A stretch of DNA of 64,000 nucleotides from assembly GCF_009296265.1 (NCBI RefSeq), contig NZ_WBJS01000007.1, forward strand, positions 1 to 64,000, in the 5' to 3' direction. Position numbers and translations under genes: made by a program. Origin of the DNA: Thioclava sp. JE_KL1 (GTDB lineage: Bacteria > Pseudomonadota > Alphaproteobacteria > Rhodobacterales > Rhodobacteraceae). The notes under the pieces were generated by a model that saw only the letters and a list, made by a program, of their open reading frames with translations, did not search any database and was not told the DNA's origin. Position 1 is the first letter of the stretch. Each line of letters begins with the position of its first letter. Of the stretch, positions 1 through 7,592 are shown in pieces.

Positions 1-12
1 TAACGCGATCGC

Positions 13-33
13 CTCGTCAGGCTCATAACCTGA
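13..33 (+). repeat. Stray copy of the tRNA-fMet anticodon arm
   Basis: These 21 bases are identical to positions 80-100, the anticodon stem-loop of the initiator tRNA that follows. Neither flank matches the tRNA: there is no acceptor, D or T arm here. It is therefore not a second tRNA gene but a fragment 67 bp upstream of the real one. It could be a remnant of a tRNA duplication or of a recombination event at the tRNA gene. Confidence 0.75.
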
Positions 34-56
34 CATAAAGGCAAACGCTCAACGGA

Positions 57-133
<77 letters not shown>

Positions 134-229
134 ATGTCTTATGAAGAAATTACAGTCTGATCACGCCCAAAAAGGGCGGCTGATCGCGTGCGCAGATCGT
201 CATCAGTGATGCACGGCAGGCGTTCCAAT

Positions 230-259
230 GAAAAAGGCGGCCATGGGGCCGCCCTTTCC
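230..259 (-). terminator. Intrinsic terminator of the hydrolase gene
   Basis: GGCGGCC (236-242) and GGCCGCC (247-253) form a perfect 7-bp stem with an ATGG loop. Read on the minus strand the stem is followed by a run of five T, directly downstream of the stop codon of the minus-strand hydrolase gene. Confidence 0.8.
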
Positions 260-284
260 GATATCCGCAAAGCTTCGGCTCGGT

Positions 285-1304
285 TCATGAGGCCAGAAGC
301 TCTTTCAGCTTGTCGTCGATGAATTTGACGTCGTCGGGGTTGGTCCCGGGGCCGCCGGCGAAATGGCCCCAGATCGACGGCACCGGGACGAACTCGGCGT
401 TAGGCATGTTGGCGACCTCGATCACGCTGTCTTCGGGCGGGAAATAGAGGTCGGTCTGGCCGGGCATGACATAGGCTTTCGCCTTGATCGCGCCGAGCGC
501 GGCTTTGTAGTCGCCGTTATACAGCTCGTTCGCGCTGATATCGCCATTCTGCCAGGTCCAGGCCATCGTCAGCAGGTTGTTGGCGTCTTTCGGCAGGAAG
601 AACCCTTCCCAGAACCCGATCAGGAAATCCTCGAGCGAGGCATAGCCGAGGGTCTTCAGGTCGAGCTCTTCCCGATAGAAGCTCTGTGAGAAGCCCCAGC
701 CTGCATAGACACGGCCAACCGCGCGGAGACCTTTTTCGGGTTTCGAGGTGTAGCGCCCGTTTTCCCACGCGGCGTCGGCCCGCAGTGCCGCCTTCACCCC
801 TTCGAGGAAGACGTAGTTGTGGCGCGAACACTTCGCCGACCCGCAGAACGGGGCGATCAGATCCATCATCTCGGGATACATCGCCCCCCAGTGGAAGGTC
901 TGCAGCGCGCCCATCGACCAGCCTGTCACCATGCGGATCTTCTCGATGCCGAACTTCTCGGTCACCAGACGATGCTGCGCCTTGACGTTGTCATAGGCGG
1001 TCACGTTCGGGAAACGGTCTGCGTTATAGGGCTCCGGCGTGTTCGAGGGCGAGGTGGAGAGCCCGTTGCCGAACATGTTCGGGATGATGATGAAGTATTT
1101 CTCGGGGTCGAGCGCCATGCCGGGCCCGATCAGCCATTCATTGTCGTAATGCTGCCCGGAATACCACGTCGGGTAGACGATCACGTTGTCCTTGGCCGCG
1201 TTCAGCTTGCCGAAGGTCTTGTAGGCGAGACGGGCGTTGGGCACGGCGAGGCCGCATTGGAACTCGAAGGTGCCAAGCTCGAAGATTTCATAATCAAGGG
1301 TCAT
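285..1304 (-). CDS. Alpha/beta hydrolase, homoserine O-acetyltransferase (MetX)-like
   Basis: The 339-residue protein has the alpha/beta-hydrolase fold of the MetX family. The nucleophile elbow GWSMGA places Ser130. Candidate acid Asp285 (PGQTDLYF) and His314 (IWGHFAGGPG) complete the triad at the usual spacing. It lacks the extra features that would make it a confident homoserine acetyltransferase, and its neighbours point to amide or nitrogen-compound use, so an esterase or acyl-hydrolase role is equally possible. It lies 67 bp downstream of the NCS1 permease on the same strand, is probably co-transcribed with it, and ends in a strong terminator. The substrate is not predictable from the sequence. 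Confidence 0.8.
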   Translation of the reverse strand: MTLDYEIFELGTFEFQCGLAVPNARLAYKTFGKLNAAKDNVIVYPTWYSGQHYDNEWLIGPGMALDPEKYFIIIPNMFGNGLSTSPSNTPEPYNADRFPNVTAYDNVKAQHRLVTEKFGIEKIRMVTGWSMGALQTFHWGAMYPEMMDLIAPFCGSAKCSRHNYVFLEGVKAALRADAAWENGRYTSKPEKGLRAVGRVYAGWGFSQSFYREELDLKTLGYASLEDFLIGFWEGFFLPKDANNLLTMAWTWQNGDISANELYNGDYKAALGAIKAKAYVMPGQTDLYFPPEDSVIEVANMPNAEFVPVPSIWGHFAGGPGTNPDDVKFIDDKLKELLAS

Positions 1305-1321
1305 GGTTTTTCCTCATGTCA

Positions 1322-1355
1322 AAATGGAGCGACGCCCTATCTCAGGCGACGCTCC
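1322..1355 (-). terminator. Hairpin between permease and hydrolase (weak terminator)
   Basis: The 11-bp arms 1326-1336 and 1345-1355 pair with a single mismatch around an 8-nt loop. On the minus strand the hairpin is followed by ATTTTG. It sits between the permease stop and the hydrolase start and may partly terminate transcription or stabilise the permease mRNA. Confidence 0.5.
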
Positions 1356-1371
1356 GGAAGATCGTTACGGA

Positions 1372-2703
1372 TCAGGCAGTCGCGGTTTTCCCGCTCAGCG
1401 TGGAGATCAGATAGTAAGCAACGCCGCCGACAAGTCCGGCCGAGATGGCGGTCGACAGGTGGGGCAGGTACCACTCGACGACGAAGGCCACCGCGGAGCC
1501 ACAGGCCCAGGCGATGAAGGCCGTCCAGCGCCAGTCGCGGTCGATCTCGGAGTTCTTGCGCACGAGGAACTGGTCCACGAGGATGATCGCGCCGATCGGC
1601 GGCACGAGGATGCCCAGCAGGGACAGCCACTCGATGAAGAAGGCCCAGACATTGGTGGCCGCGATGACGATGCCGATAGCGCCGAGGATCACCGCGAAAA
1701 GACGCATGTGGCTGCGCAGGATGCGCGACCAGCCGGTGGCGGCGTTATAGAGGCAGTGGGCACAGACCGAGCCGAGGTTCACGTAGAGGAACAGGAAGGC
1801 GAGGACGCTCAGCCAGGTCATCTGCATGTTGTTCATGTAGCCGAACATGTTGTCGGTGCCGAAGGGGTTGGCATCCGGAACGGCCAGGGCTGCGGTCATG
1901 ATGCCGCCGACCAGCATCGCGGCGAGGTTGGCGAAGGGGAAGGCGCTGAAGGTCGCGACCCAGGAGCTTTTCGTGTCCTTGGCCCAGCGGTTGAAGTCGG
2001 CGCTCACGGTGCCCGCGTCGATGAAGAGCGCGATGACCACGGTCAGGCCGACGCCCATCGACATCGTCGCGACGCCATTATTGCCCGGGTAGGACATGAT
2101 CGCGTCCCAGCTGGTCGTTGAAGCCGCATCGCCGACGACGAAAAGGCCCAGAATGACGAAAAGCGGCACCGAGATCATGCCGATCAGGTGCAGGCCTTTC
2201 ACGCCGACGAAGGTGACGCCGATATAAAGCGCACCGGCGATGAGCGTCATGACGACGTAGTTCAGGTCATAGGTGGAGCTGACGAGCGCGCCGGTGATCC
2301 CGGTTTGCACCGCGTACCAGCCAAGTAGAAGCGTCGAGAGCAGACCGGAGGCGAAGACATAGCCCTTGCGACCAAAGACGATGCTGGCGAGCAGGGCGAA
2401 GTTCATCCCTTTCGTCGCGCCGAGCTGCCCGAGCAGGCCGACATAGACCAGCATGATCAGGTTGCCGATGATCATCGCGGTCAGCGCGGAGCTGAACCCC
2501 ATGCCGAGCACGAGGATCGAGCCGGTCATCGCGCCGGTGATGATCATCGGGAAACCCATCCAGACCATCGTGACGGAGAACATGCTCCGCCGGGCTTTTG
2601 CCGGGACCGGTTCATGTTCGTATTCATCGCCGAGCGCGTGATCGATCTCTTCTTCGATATGTTCGAGCGCCTCTGGCTCGAGATGCTTTTCCGTCGTGGT
2701 CAT
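1372..2703 (-). CDS. NCS1-family permease (cytosine/purine/allantoin type)
   Basis: The 443-residue inner-membrane protein has about twelve hydrophobic segments and resembles the nucleobase:cation symporter-1 family (Transp_cyt_pur). After a hydrophilic N-terminus rich in Glu and His it enters the membrane at MVWMGFPMIITGAMTG, typical of this family. I place the start at 2703 because GAGG lies about 9 nt upstream; the longer open frame reaching 2985 would run through the attenuator hairpin. The substrate is unknown. Its position divergent from amiC and behind an ANTAR-like leader suggests an amide, nitrile or heterocyclic nitrogen compound. Confidence 0.85.
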   Translation of the reverse strand: MTTTEKHLEPEALEHIEEEIDHALGDEYEHEPVPAKARRSMFSVTMVWMGFPMIITGAMTGSILVLGMGFSSALTAMIIGNLIMLVYVGLLGQLGATKGMNFALLASIVFGRKGYVFASGLLSTLLLGWYAVQTGITGALVSSTYDLNYVVMTLIAGALYIGVTFVGVKGLHLIGMISVPLFVILGLFVVGDAASTTSWDAIMSYPGNNGVATMSMGVGLTVVIALFIDAGTVSADFNRWAKDTKSSWVATFSAFPFANLAAMLVGGIMTAALAVPDANPFGTDNMFGYMNNMQMTWLSVLAFLFLYVNLGSVCAHCLYNAATGWSRILRSHMRLFAVILGAIGIVIAATNVWAFFIEWLSLLGILVPPIGAIILVDQFLVRKNSEIDRDWRWTAFIAWACGSAVAFVVEWYLPHLSTAISAGLVGGVAYYLISTLSGKTATA

Positions 2704-3264
2704 GATGTACCTCGTTGTTGGACTGTTTCTGATGTTCTTGTTTTTGCAGGCATGCGAAGGCTGGGCGCTTGCCGTGGGCAAACGCTGACGAAAGTCTCGC
2801 CGGGGTGGAGTGGATAAGGGGTCGATCAGTTCGGCAGCTTGATCCTGCCGTCGTTTGTGACCGGTTATACTGATCTCAGAGTTATTGGGCGCGTGCGCCG
2901 ATCGGGTTAGGGCTCTGTGGTCTCTCCATTTGGGGCGACAAATCGCCGGGCCGTAAACGCAAAAGCCCCTCACGAATCCATTCACATGGTTCGTAAGGGG
3001 CTTTCATTGCCAGATGCGGCGCTCTTCGTTGAACGCTACGTCAACACGATGGAGTGATTCGTTTCAATATGCAAATGTTTTGATGTAACGATGTAAGGCG
3101 CTGAAAATAATGCCGAAAAATGAATGAATCATGAGTTCAGATGCGTTTTGCAATGCGTCGCGCTTGCCGCTACGTCAGTCATTTGCTATTCGATTCGTAT
3201 GTGACCGTTCCCCCCGGACTCCGCATTCGCGGGAGTTCTCGTTGAAAGATATGGAACCGTATTA
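2704..3264. other. Divergent control region, permease versus amiC
   Basis: This 561-bp non-coding stretch separates the minus-strand permease from plus-strand amiC. It holds the minus-strand ANTAR-like leader (2962-3036), a hairpin with a bulge at 3218-3236 just ahead of amiC, and a 10-bp direct repeat CGCTACGTCA at 3034-3043 and 3168-3177. AT-rich sequence around 3055-3130 is the likely promoter zone for both directions. I could not identify a sigma-54 promoter. Confidence 0.6.
2962..3036 (-). promoter_or_regulatory. Candidate ANTAR (AmiR) antitermination leader for permease operon
   Basis: Read on the minus strand, hairpin P1 (3036-3019) has a 6-bp stem GCGTTC/GAGCGC (one G-U pair) closing the hexaloop AACGAA, with A at loop position 1 and G at 4. 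Seven nt later P2 (3011-2999) is GGC/GCC around AATGAAA, again A1 and G4. The AAAGCC of P2 is also the start of a terminator-like stem (AAAGCCCCT/AGGGGCTTT, 3004-2962) followed by TTTTG. P2 and the terminator are mutually exclusive, as in known ANTAR targets. The loop-A1 to loop-A1 distance is 22 nt, against 21 nt in the plus-strand leader at 5045-5122. Confidence 0.65.
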
Positions 3265-4428
3265 ATGGCTTTTGACAACGAGCCGGTCGCAGTTGGCCTC
3301 CTTTTTTCCCAAACCGGTGTGACGTCGGTGATCGAGCGCACACAGCGTCAGGCTGCGCTGCTGGCGATCGAAGAAATCAACAATGCAGGCGGTATCGATG
3401 GTCGTGAGCTTCTGATCGAAGACAGCGACCCGGCTTCCGATCCGTTGCGCTTCAAGAGCGAGGCGGAGCGCCTCATCGATGTCGGCGCAAAGACCATCTT
3501 CGGCTGCTACATGTCCTCCGCGCGCAAGGCCGTCTTGCCCGTGGTCGAGCAACGCCGCGCGCTGCTGTTCTACCCCACGCTTTACGAAGGGTTCGAGTTT
3601 TCGAGCAGCTGCGTCTATTCGGGCGCAGCCCCGAACCAGAACTCGCGCTGGTTGGCGGATTATCTCACCCAGACCTATGGCGACCGGTTTGTCTTCGTCG
3701 GGTCGAACTACGTTTTCCCCTATGAATCCAATCGGATCATGCGGGATCTGCTGATGCATCGCGGGGCGAAGGTCGTCGATGAAATCTACATCCCCCTGCG
3801 CCATAACGAGGAATATATCGAGCGGGCGATCTCGCGCATCAAGGCTGCGGGGCCTGCGGTCGTATTCTCCACGGTCGTGGGCGAAGGGTCGGTCCGCTTC
3901 TACCAGGCCTACGACCGCGCGGGCTTCGATCGCAGCAAACAGCCCATCGCCAGCCTGACCTCGGGCGAGCCCGAACTGCTGGCGGTCGGCAAGGATGCCT
4001 CGATCGGCAACGTGACGGCCGCGCCCTATTTCAGCGTGCTCGATACCGAGGCGAACCGTCGCTTCGTCACGGCTTATGCGCGCCGGTTCGGACCGGATCA
4101 GCCGATTTCGGCGGGGACGGAAGCCGCGTATTTCCAAGTCTATCTCTTCGCGGAAGCCGTGCGACGGTCCGGCTCGACCGATCGCGACAGCGTCTTGCGC
4201 ACCTTGCCGAATTTCAGCTTCGAGGCGCCGCAGGGCCCCGTGCAGGTCGAAGGCGATACCCATCACACGAGCCTCTGGCCCCGGGTTGCCGTCGTCGGCG
4301 AAAGCGGGGCTTTCGAGATCGTGCGCGAAGCGCAGGCGCCGGTGCGACCCGACCCTTATCTCGTTGAATATGATGAAGACTTGCAGATGACGTCTCCGCA
4401 ATTCGGAGCCGGAGGGGGCGGAAGCTGA
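3265..4428 (+). CDS. amiC: AmiC-like cytoplasmic amide sensor
   Basis: The 387-residue protein is a periplasmic-binding-protein fold (Leu/Ile/Val-binding type) with no signal peptide, matching the length and architecture of Pseudomonas AmiC (about 385 residues). In that system AmiC binds the ANTAR protein AmiR and releases it when an amide is bound. Its sequence parallels the exported binding protein at 5388-6638 over nearly the whole length (for example GVTSVIERTQ against GGLSIIEKSL), so sensor and transport receptor are paralogues. The stop overlaps the amiR start as TGATG, implying translational coupling. The C-terminus ends in an unusual Gly-rich tail. Confidence 0.88.
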   Translation: MAFDNEPVAVGLLFSQTGVTSVIERTQRQAALLAIEEINNAGGIDGRELLIEDSDPASDPLRFKSEAERLIDVGAKTIFGCYMSSARKAVLPVVEQRRALLFYPTLYEGFEFSSSCVYSGAAPNQNSRWLADYLTQTYGDRFVFVGSNYVFPYESNRIMRDLLMHRGAKVVDEIYIPLRHNEEYIERAISRIKAAGPAVVFSTVVGEGSVRFYQAYDRAGFDRSKQPIASLTSGEPELLAVGKDASIGNVTAAPYFSVLDTEANRRFVTAYARRFGPDQPISAGTEAAYFQVYLFAEAVRRSGSTDRDSVLRTLPNFSFEAPQGPVQVEGDTHHTSLWPRVAVVGESGAFEIVREAQAPVRPDPYLVEYDEDLQMTSPQFGAGGGGS

Positions 4429-5036
4429 TGCCCCGGCTGCGTCTCAAGGATTTGCGCGACCTCTCGGTCATCGTCGTCCACCCGCCGGACGCAGATGGCA
4501 AGGCGCTCATGGATCAGCTCAAACGCATCGGCTGCCGCGCGGAACTGATGTGGCCCCCCGCCAAGGCGCTGCCGAGCGGGACGGATGTCGTTTTCGCAGG
4601 CGTCTTCTTCGAGAGCCAGAGCGCCCTGAGCAGCATGCTGCGGAAGTCCGAGAAACCCGGCCCGACGGTGATCGGCATCGTGAATTACGAGAACCCGGCG
4701 ATGATCGAACTGGTGCTCGACATCAACGCATTCGCGGTGATTTCGAAGCCGGTCCGGACTTTCGGCATGCTGACAAATCTTGTCGTCGCACGCTCCAACT
4801 GGATGCAGGCGGCGGATTTCCACGACAAGATCGGCAAGCTCGAAAAGAAGATTTCCGGTCAGAAGAAAATCTCGAAGGCGAAGTCTATCCTCATGGAAAT
4901 GCACAAGATTTCCGAGAGAGAAGCCTATGGCACCATTCGCGCGCAAGCGATGGGTAAGCGGATTTCCGTAGAGGAAATGGCGGTCGCGATCATCAACGCA
5001 AACGAATTGTTGTCATCAAGACCGGATGATGTATAG
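4428..5036 (+). CDS. amiR: AmiR-like ANTAR transcription antiterminator
   Basis: The 202-residue protein has a pseudo-receiver N-terminal half with no obvious phosphoacceptor Asp, a coiled segment (about 115-145), and a C-terminal ANTAR RNA-binding domain around EAYGTIRAQAMGKRISVEEMA. This is the layout of Pseudomonas AmiR (196 residues). AmiR binds paired A1/G4 hairpins in nascent leader RNA and blocks terminator formation. The gene is translationally coupled to amiC. Such leaders lie immediately downstream (5045-5122) and in the divergent permease leader (2962-3036). Confidence 0.92.
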   Translation: MPRLRLKDLRDLSVIVVHPPDADGKALMDQLKRIGCRAELMWPPAKALPSGTDVVFAGVFFESQSALSSMLRKSEKPGPTVIGIVNYENPAMIELVLDINAFAVISKPVRTFGMLTNLVVARSNWMQAADFHDKIGKLEKKISGQKKISKAKSILMEMHKISEREAYGTIRAQAMGKRISVEEMAVAIINANELLSSRPDDV

Positions 5037-5044
5037 TCGAATCA

Positions 5045-5122
5045 GATCGATGGCCAATGATGTCCATCGGTTCGGCACAGAAAGCCCGCTGAAGACACTG
5101 TAGTGTCTTAGCGGGCTTTTTT
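5045..5122 (+). promoter_or_regulatory. Candidate ANTAR (AmiR) attenuator before the amide transport operon
   Basis: P1 (5048-5069) has a CGATGG/CCATCG stem, one C-T mismatch and a C-G pair closing hexaloop AATGAT, with A1 and G4. P2 (5074-5086) is GGC/GCC around ACAGAAA, again A1 and G4. The AAAGCC of P2 also opens an intrinsic terminator: AGCCCGCT (5083-5090) pairs with AGCGGGCT (5110-5117), extended inward by AAGACAC/GTGTCTT with one bulge, and followed by six T (5117-5122). The terminator is unambiguous; the ANTAR role is inferred from geometry and from amiR lying directly upstream. Confidence 0.75.
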
Positions 5123-5387
5123 GGTTTTCAGGATGGTGCAAAGGCCGCGCCATCGCTGCGGGCGTACCAGAGCGCACGCAACCCCGCCCTCGTGGCGGCG
5201 CTGAATGGCAACGATGCCAATCGCTCCGAACACCCGGAGCCCCCTTCGCCAAAATGATCCGGACCCCCGCGGTCCGGTCACGGCACCTCACACAATCGGT
5301 CACATACCAAACGCTCGTGCACGGGAGTCCTCCCTGCGCATCTACGGCCTGAAAAATCAAAATAAAACCTCGACACGGGAGACAGAA
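5123..5387 (+). other. Untranslated remainder of the amide-operon leader
   Basis: These 265 bases follow the attenuator and precede the binding-protein start. They contain a perfect 7-bp hairpin CCGGACC/GGTCCGG (5259-5277) without a T run, and a GGGAGAC ribosome-binding site at 5378-5384. I see no convincing separate promoter or gene. Confidence 0.5.
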
Positions 5388-6638
5388 ATGAAAACGAACC
5401 GGAGAAACTTCCTAAAACACACGACCGCTTTCGGCGCCGCAGCCGCCCTCGGCCCGTCGATGATCGCGAGCCCCGCCCGCGCCTCGGGTGAAATCGAGGT
5501 GGGTGTCCTGTTCTCGCTGACTGGCGGCCTTTCGATCATCGAGAAATCGCTCGCCGACGCCACGATGATGGCGATCGACGAGATCAACGCCGCGGGTGGC
5601 GTGAACGGGATGATGATCAAGCCGATCCTCGAAGACGGCGCATCCGACCCGAAGACCTATAACGAGAAGGCCTCGAAGCTGGTGATCCGCGATCGCCTGC
5701 AGACCGTGTTCGGCTCCTACACCTCGGCGAGCCGCAAGGCCGTCCTGCCGGTCTTCGAAAAGCGCAACAGCCTCTACTTCTACCCGACCTATTACGAAGG
5801 CTTCGAGTGCTCCAAGAACGTGGTCTACACGGGCGCGGTGCCGAACCAGCAGCTGTCGAACTTCATCCCGTGGATCACCAACACGCTCGGCAAGAAGAAG
5901 TTCTTCATCGTCGGCTCAAACTACATCTACCCGCGCGAGATGGCGAAGGTGTCGAAGATCCTCATCGAGCAGAATGGCGGCGAGTGGGTCGCGGACGAAT
6001 ATCTCGAGCTCGGCCATTCCGAATGGGGCGCGATGGTCTCCAAGATCAAGGAAAGCGGCTGCGACGTGGTTCTGTCGAATGTCGTGGGCGACTCGGTCGT
6101 GGCCTTCTACCGCGAGTTCAAGAACCAGGGCCTCACCCACGACAAACTGCCGATCTGCGCGACCGTCACCTCGGAAATCGAGATCGCCGCGATGGGTCCG
6201 GAATTCGCCGAAGGCAGCTACACTTCCTTCCCGTATTTCCAGGCAATCGACACCGATCGCAACCGCGATTTCATCGAGCGCTACCGCAAATATGTCAACG
6301 ATCCCAAAGCTGTGACGCACCACGCGCTCGAGAGCAGCTACTTCCAGGTCTATCTGTGGAAACAGGCGGTCGAGAAGGCTGGCGACATCTCGGCGGATGC
6401 GGTGCGCGAAGGCATCAAGGGTCAGGTCTTCGAGGCCCCGAACGGCACCGTCACCGTCGATCCGGAAAACCTGCACACCTATCTCACGCCGCGCATCGCG
6501 CAGTGGGGCGCCGATGGTCAGGGCACGATCGTCAACGCCTATGACGCGCCGACCAAGCCGCTGCCCTACGTCGCTTACGGCGAGACGGCAGAGAACCTGT
6601 TCTGCACCGGCGCCGGTCTCGACACCACCAAGCTGTGA
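5388..6638 (+). CDS. Amide/urea-type ABC transporter substrate-binding protein, Tat-exported
   Basis: The 416-residue receptor begins with a twin-arginine signal peptide (RRNFLK at residues 5-10) and a likely cleavage site after ARA (residues 30-32), so it is exported folded. The mature part is a type I periplasmic binding protein of the UrtA/FmdD/AmiC group. It captures short amides or urea and hands them to the membrane permeases encoded next. The ATG at 5388 follows a good Shine-Dalgarno; upstream in-frame codons run through the leader and are not used. It is the first gene of an operon reaching 14422. The substrate is inferred from amiC, amiR and amiE. Confidence 0.9.
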   Translation: MKTNRRNFLKHTTAFGAAAALGPSMIASPARASGEIEVGVLFSLTGGLSIIEKSLADATMMAIDEINAAGGVNGMMIKPILEDGASDPKTYNEKASKLVIRDRLQTVFGSYTSASRKAVLPVFEKRNSLYFYPTYYEGFECSKNVVYTGAVPNQQLSNFIPWITNTLGKKKFFIVGSNYIYPREMAKVSKILIEQNGGEWVADEYLELGHSEWGAMVSKIKESGCDVVLSNVVGDSVVAFYREFKNQGLTHDKLPICATVTSEIEIAAMGPEFAEGSYTSFPYFQAIDTDRNRDFIERYRKYVNDPKAVTHHALESSYFQVYLWKQAVEKAGDISADAVREGIKGQVFEAPNGTVTVDPENLHTYLTPRIAQWGADGQGTIVNAYDAPTKPLPYVAYGETAENLFCTGAGLDTTKL

Positions 6639-6646
6639 CGCAAACC

Positions 6647-6672
6647 GGGCACCGGGCTGATGTCCGGTGCCC
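6647..6672 (+). other. Intercistronic hairpin after the binding-protein gene
   Basis: GGGCACCGG (6647-6655) and CCGGTGCCC (6664-6672) form a perfect 9-bp stem with an 8-nt loop and no T run. Such hairpins commonly protect upstream mRNA and allow excess binding protein relative to permeases. Confidence 0.65.
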
Positions 6673-6695
6673 ATCCGAGCGAGGCGGAATTCCCT

Positions 6696-7589
6696 ATGTC
6701 TGACATCATCTTCATCGGCCTGTCCCTGTCTTCGATCCTGCTGCTGATCGCGCTTGGCCTGTCGATCACCTACGGCGCTATGGGCGTCATCAACATGGCG
6801 CATGGCGAGCTCGTCATGATCGGGGCCTATACGGCGGTGCTCGCCGGGCTCCATCTCGGGCTCAACCTGTTCTTCGCGCTGCCTCTGGCCTTCGTGACCT
6901 CCGGGCTCGTGGGGCTCGTGATCGAGCGATTGGTGATCCGAAGGCTCTACGGACGGATCATCGACACGCTGCTCGCGACATGGGGCGTGGCGATCCTTCT
7001 GCAACAGCTGATCCGCCTCGAATTCGGCCTGAGCTTCTTCGGTATCCATATCGACGGTCTCGGTCCGGGGTTGCAGAACATGACGGTTCCGGCCTTCCTC
7101 ACCCAGCCGATCGACGTGGCGGGCATGACGATCCAGCCCTATCGCACCTTCATCATCGTCGTGACGCTGATGCTCGCGGGTCTGACCTGGTGGCTGATGT
7201 ATCGTACCCCGATGGGCGTGCAGGTGCGCGCGATCATGCGCAATCCGCAGATCGCGGCCGCCTGCGGTATCGACGTGCGCCGCGTCTCGGCGCTGACCTT
7301 CGCCTATGGCTCGGGCCTTGCCGGGATCGCCGGTGTGCTGCTCGCAGGCTTCAAGACGGTCATGCCCGAGATGGGCGCGTCCGTCGTGGTCGATGGCTTC
7401 CTCGTCGTCGTGGTCGGAGGGGTCGGCAGCCTTCTCGGAACGATCCTCGCTGCGGGCATTCTCGGACAGATCAACGGCATCGTCGCCTTGGCGTCCAACG
7501 ACATCATCGCCCGCGCCGTCGTCTTCGCGGTGGTCATCGCCCTGATCCTGTGGCGCCCGCGCGGCCTGTTCTCCTTCAAGTCGAGGTAA
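6696..7589 (+). CDS. ABC transporter permease, LivH/UrtB type
   Basis: The 297-residue inner-membrane protein is a branched-chain amino acid/urea/amide-type permease (BPD_transp_2) with about eight membrane segments. The N-terminal SLSITYGAMGVINMAHGELVMIGAY is the LivH/UrtB signature. ATG 6696 follows GAGGCGGAA; the in-frame codon at 6660 lies inside the preceding hairpin and is unlikely. It forms the channel together with the next gene product. Confidence 0.9.
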   Translation: MSDIIFIGLSLSSILLLIALGLSITYGAMGVINMAHGELVMIGAYTAVLAGLHLGLNLFFALPLAFVTSGLVGLVIERLVIRRLYGRIIDTLLATWGVAILLQQLIRLEFGLSFFGIHIDGLGPGLQNMTVPAFLTQPIDVAGMTIQPYRTFIIVVTLMLAGLTWWLMYRTPMGVQVRAIMRNPQIAAACGIDVRRVSALTFAYGSGLAGIAGVLLAGFKTVMPEMGASVVVDGFLVVVVGGVGSLLGTILAAGILGQINGIVALASNDIIARAVVFAVVIALILWRPRGLFSFKSR

Positions 7590-7592
7590 GCG

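Noticed and set aside
1-50. Possible second tRNA gene
   Set aside because: Only the anticodon arm matches; acceptor, D and T arms are missing in what can be seen.
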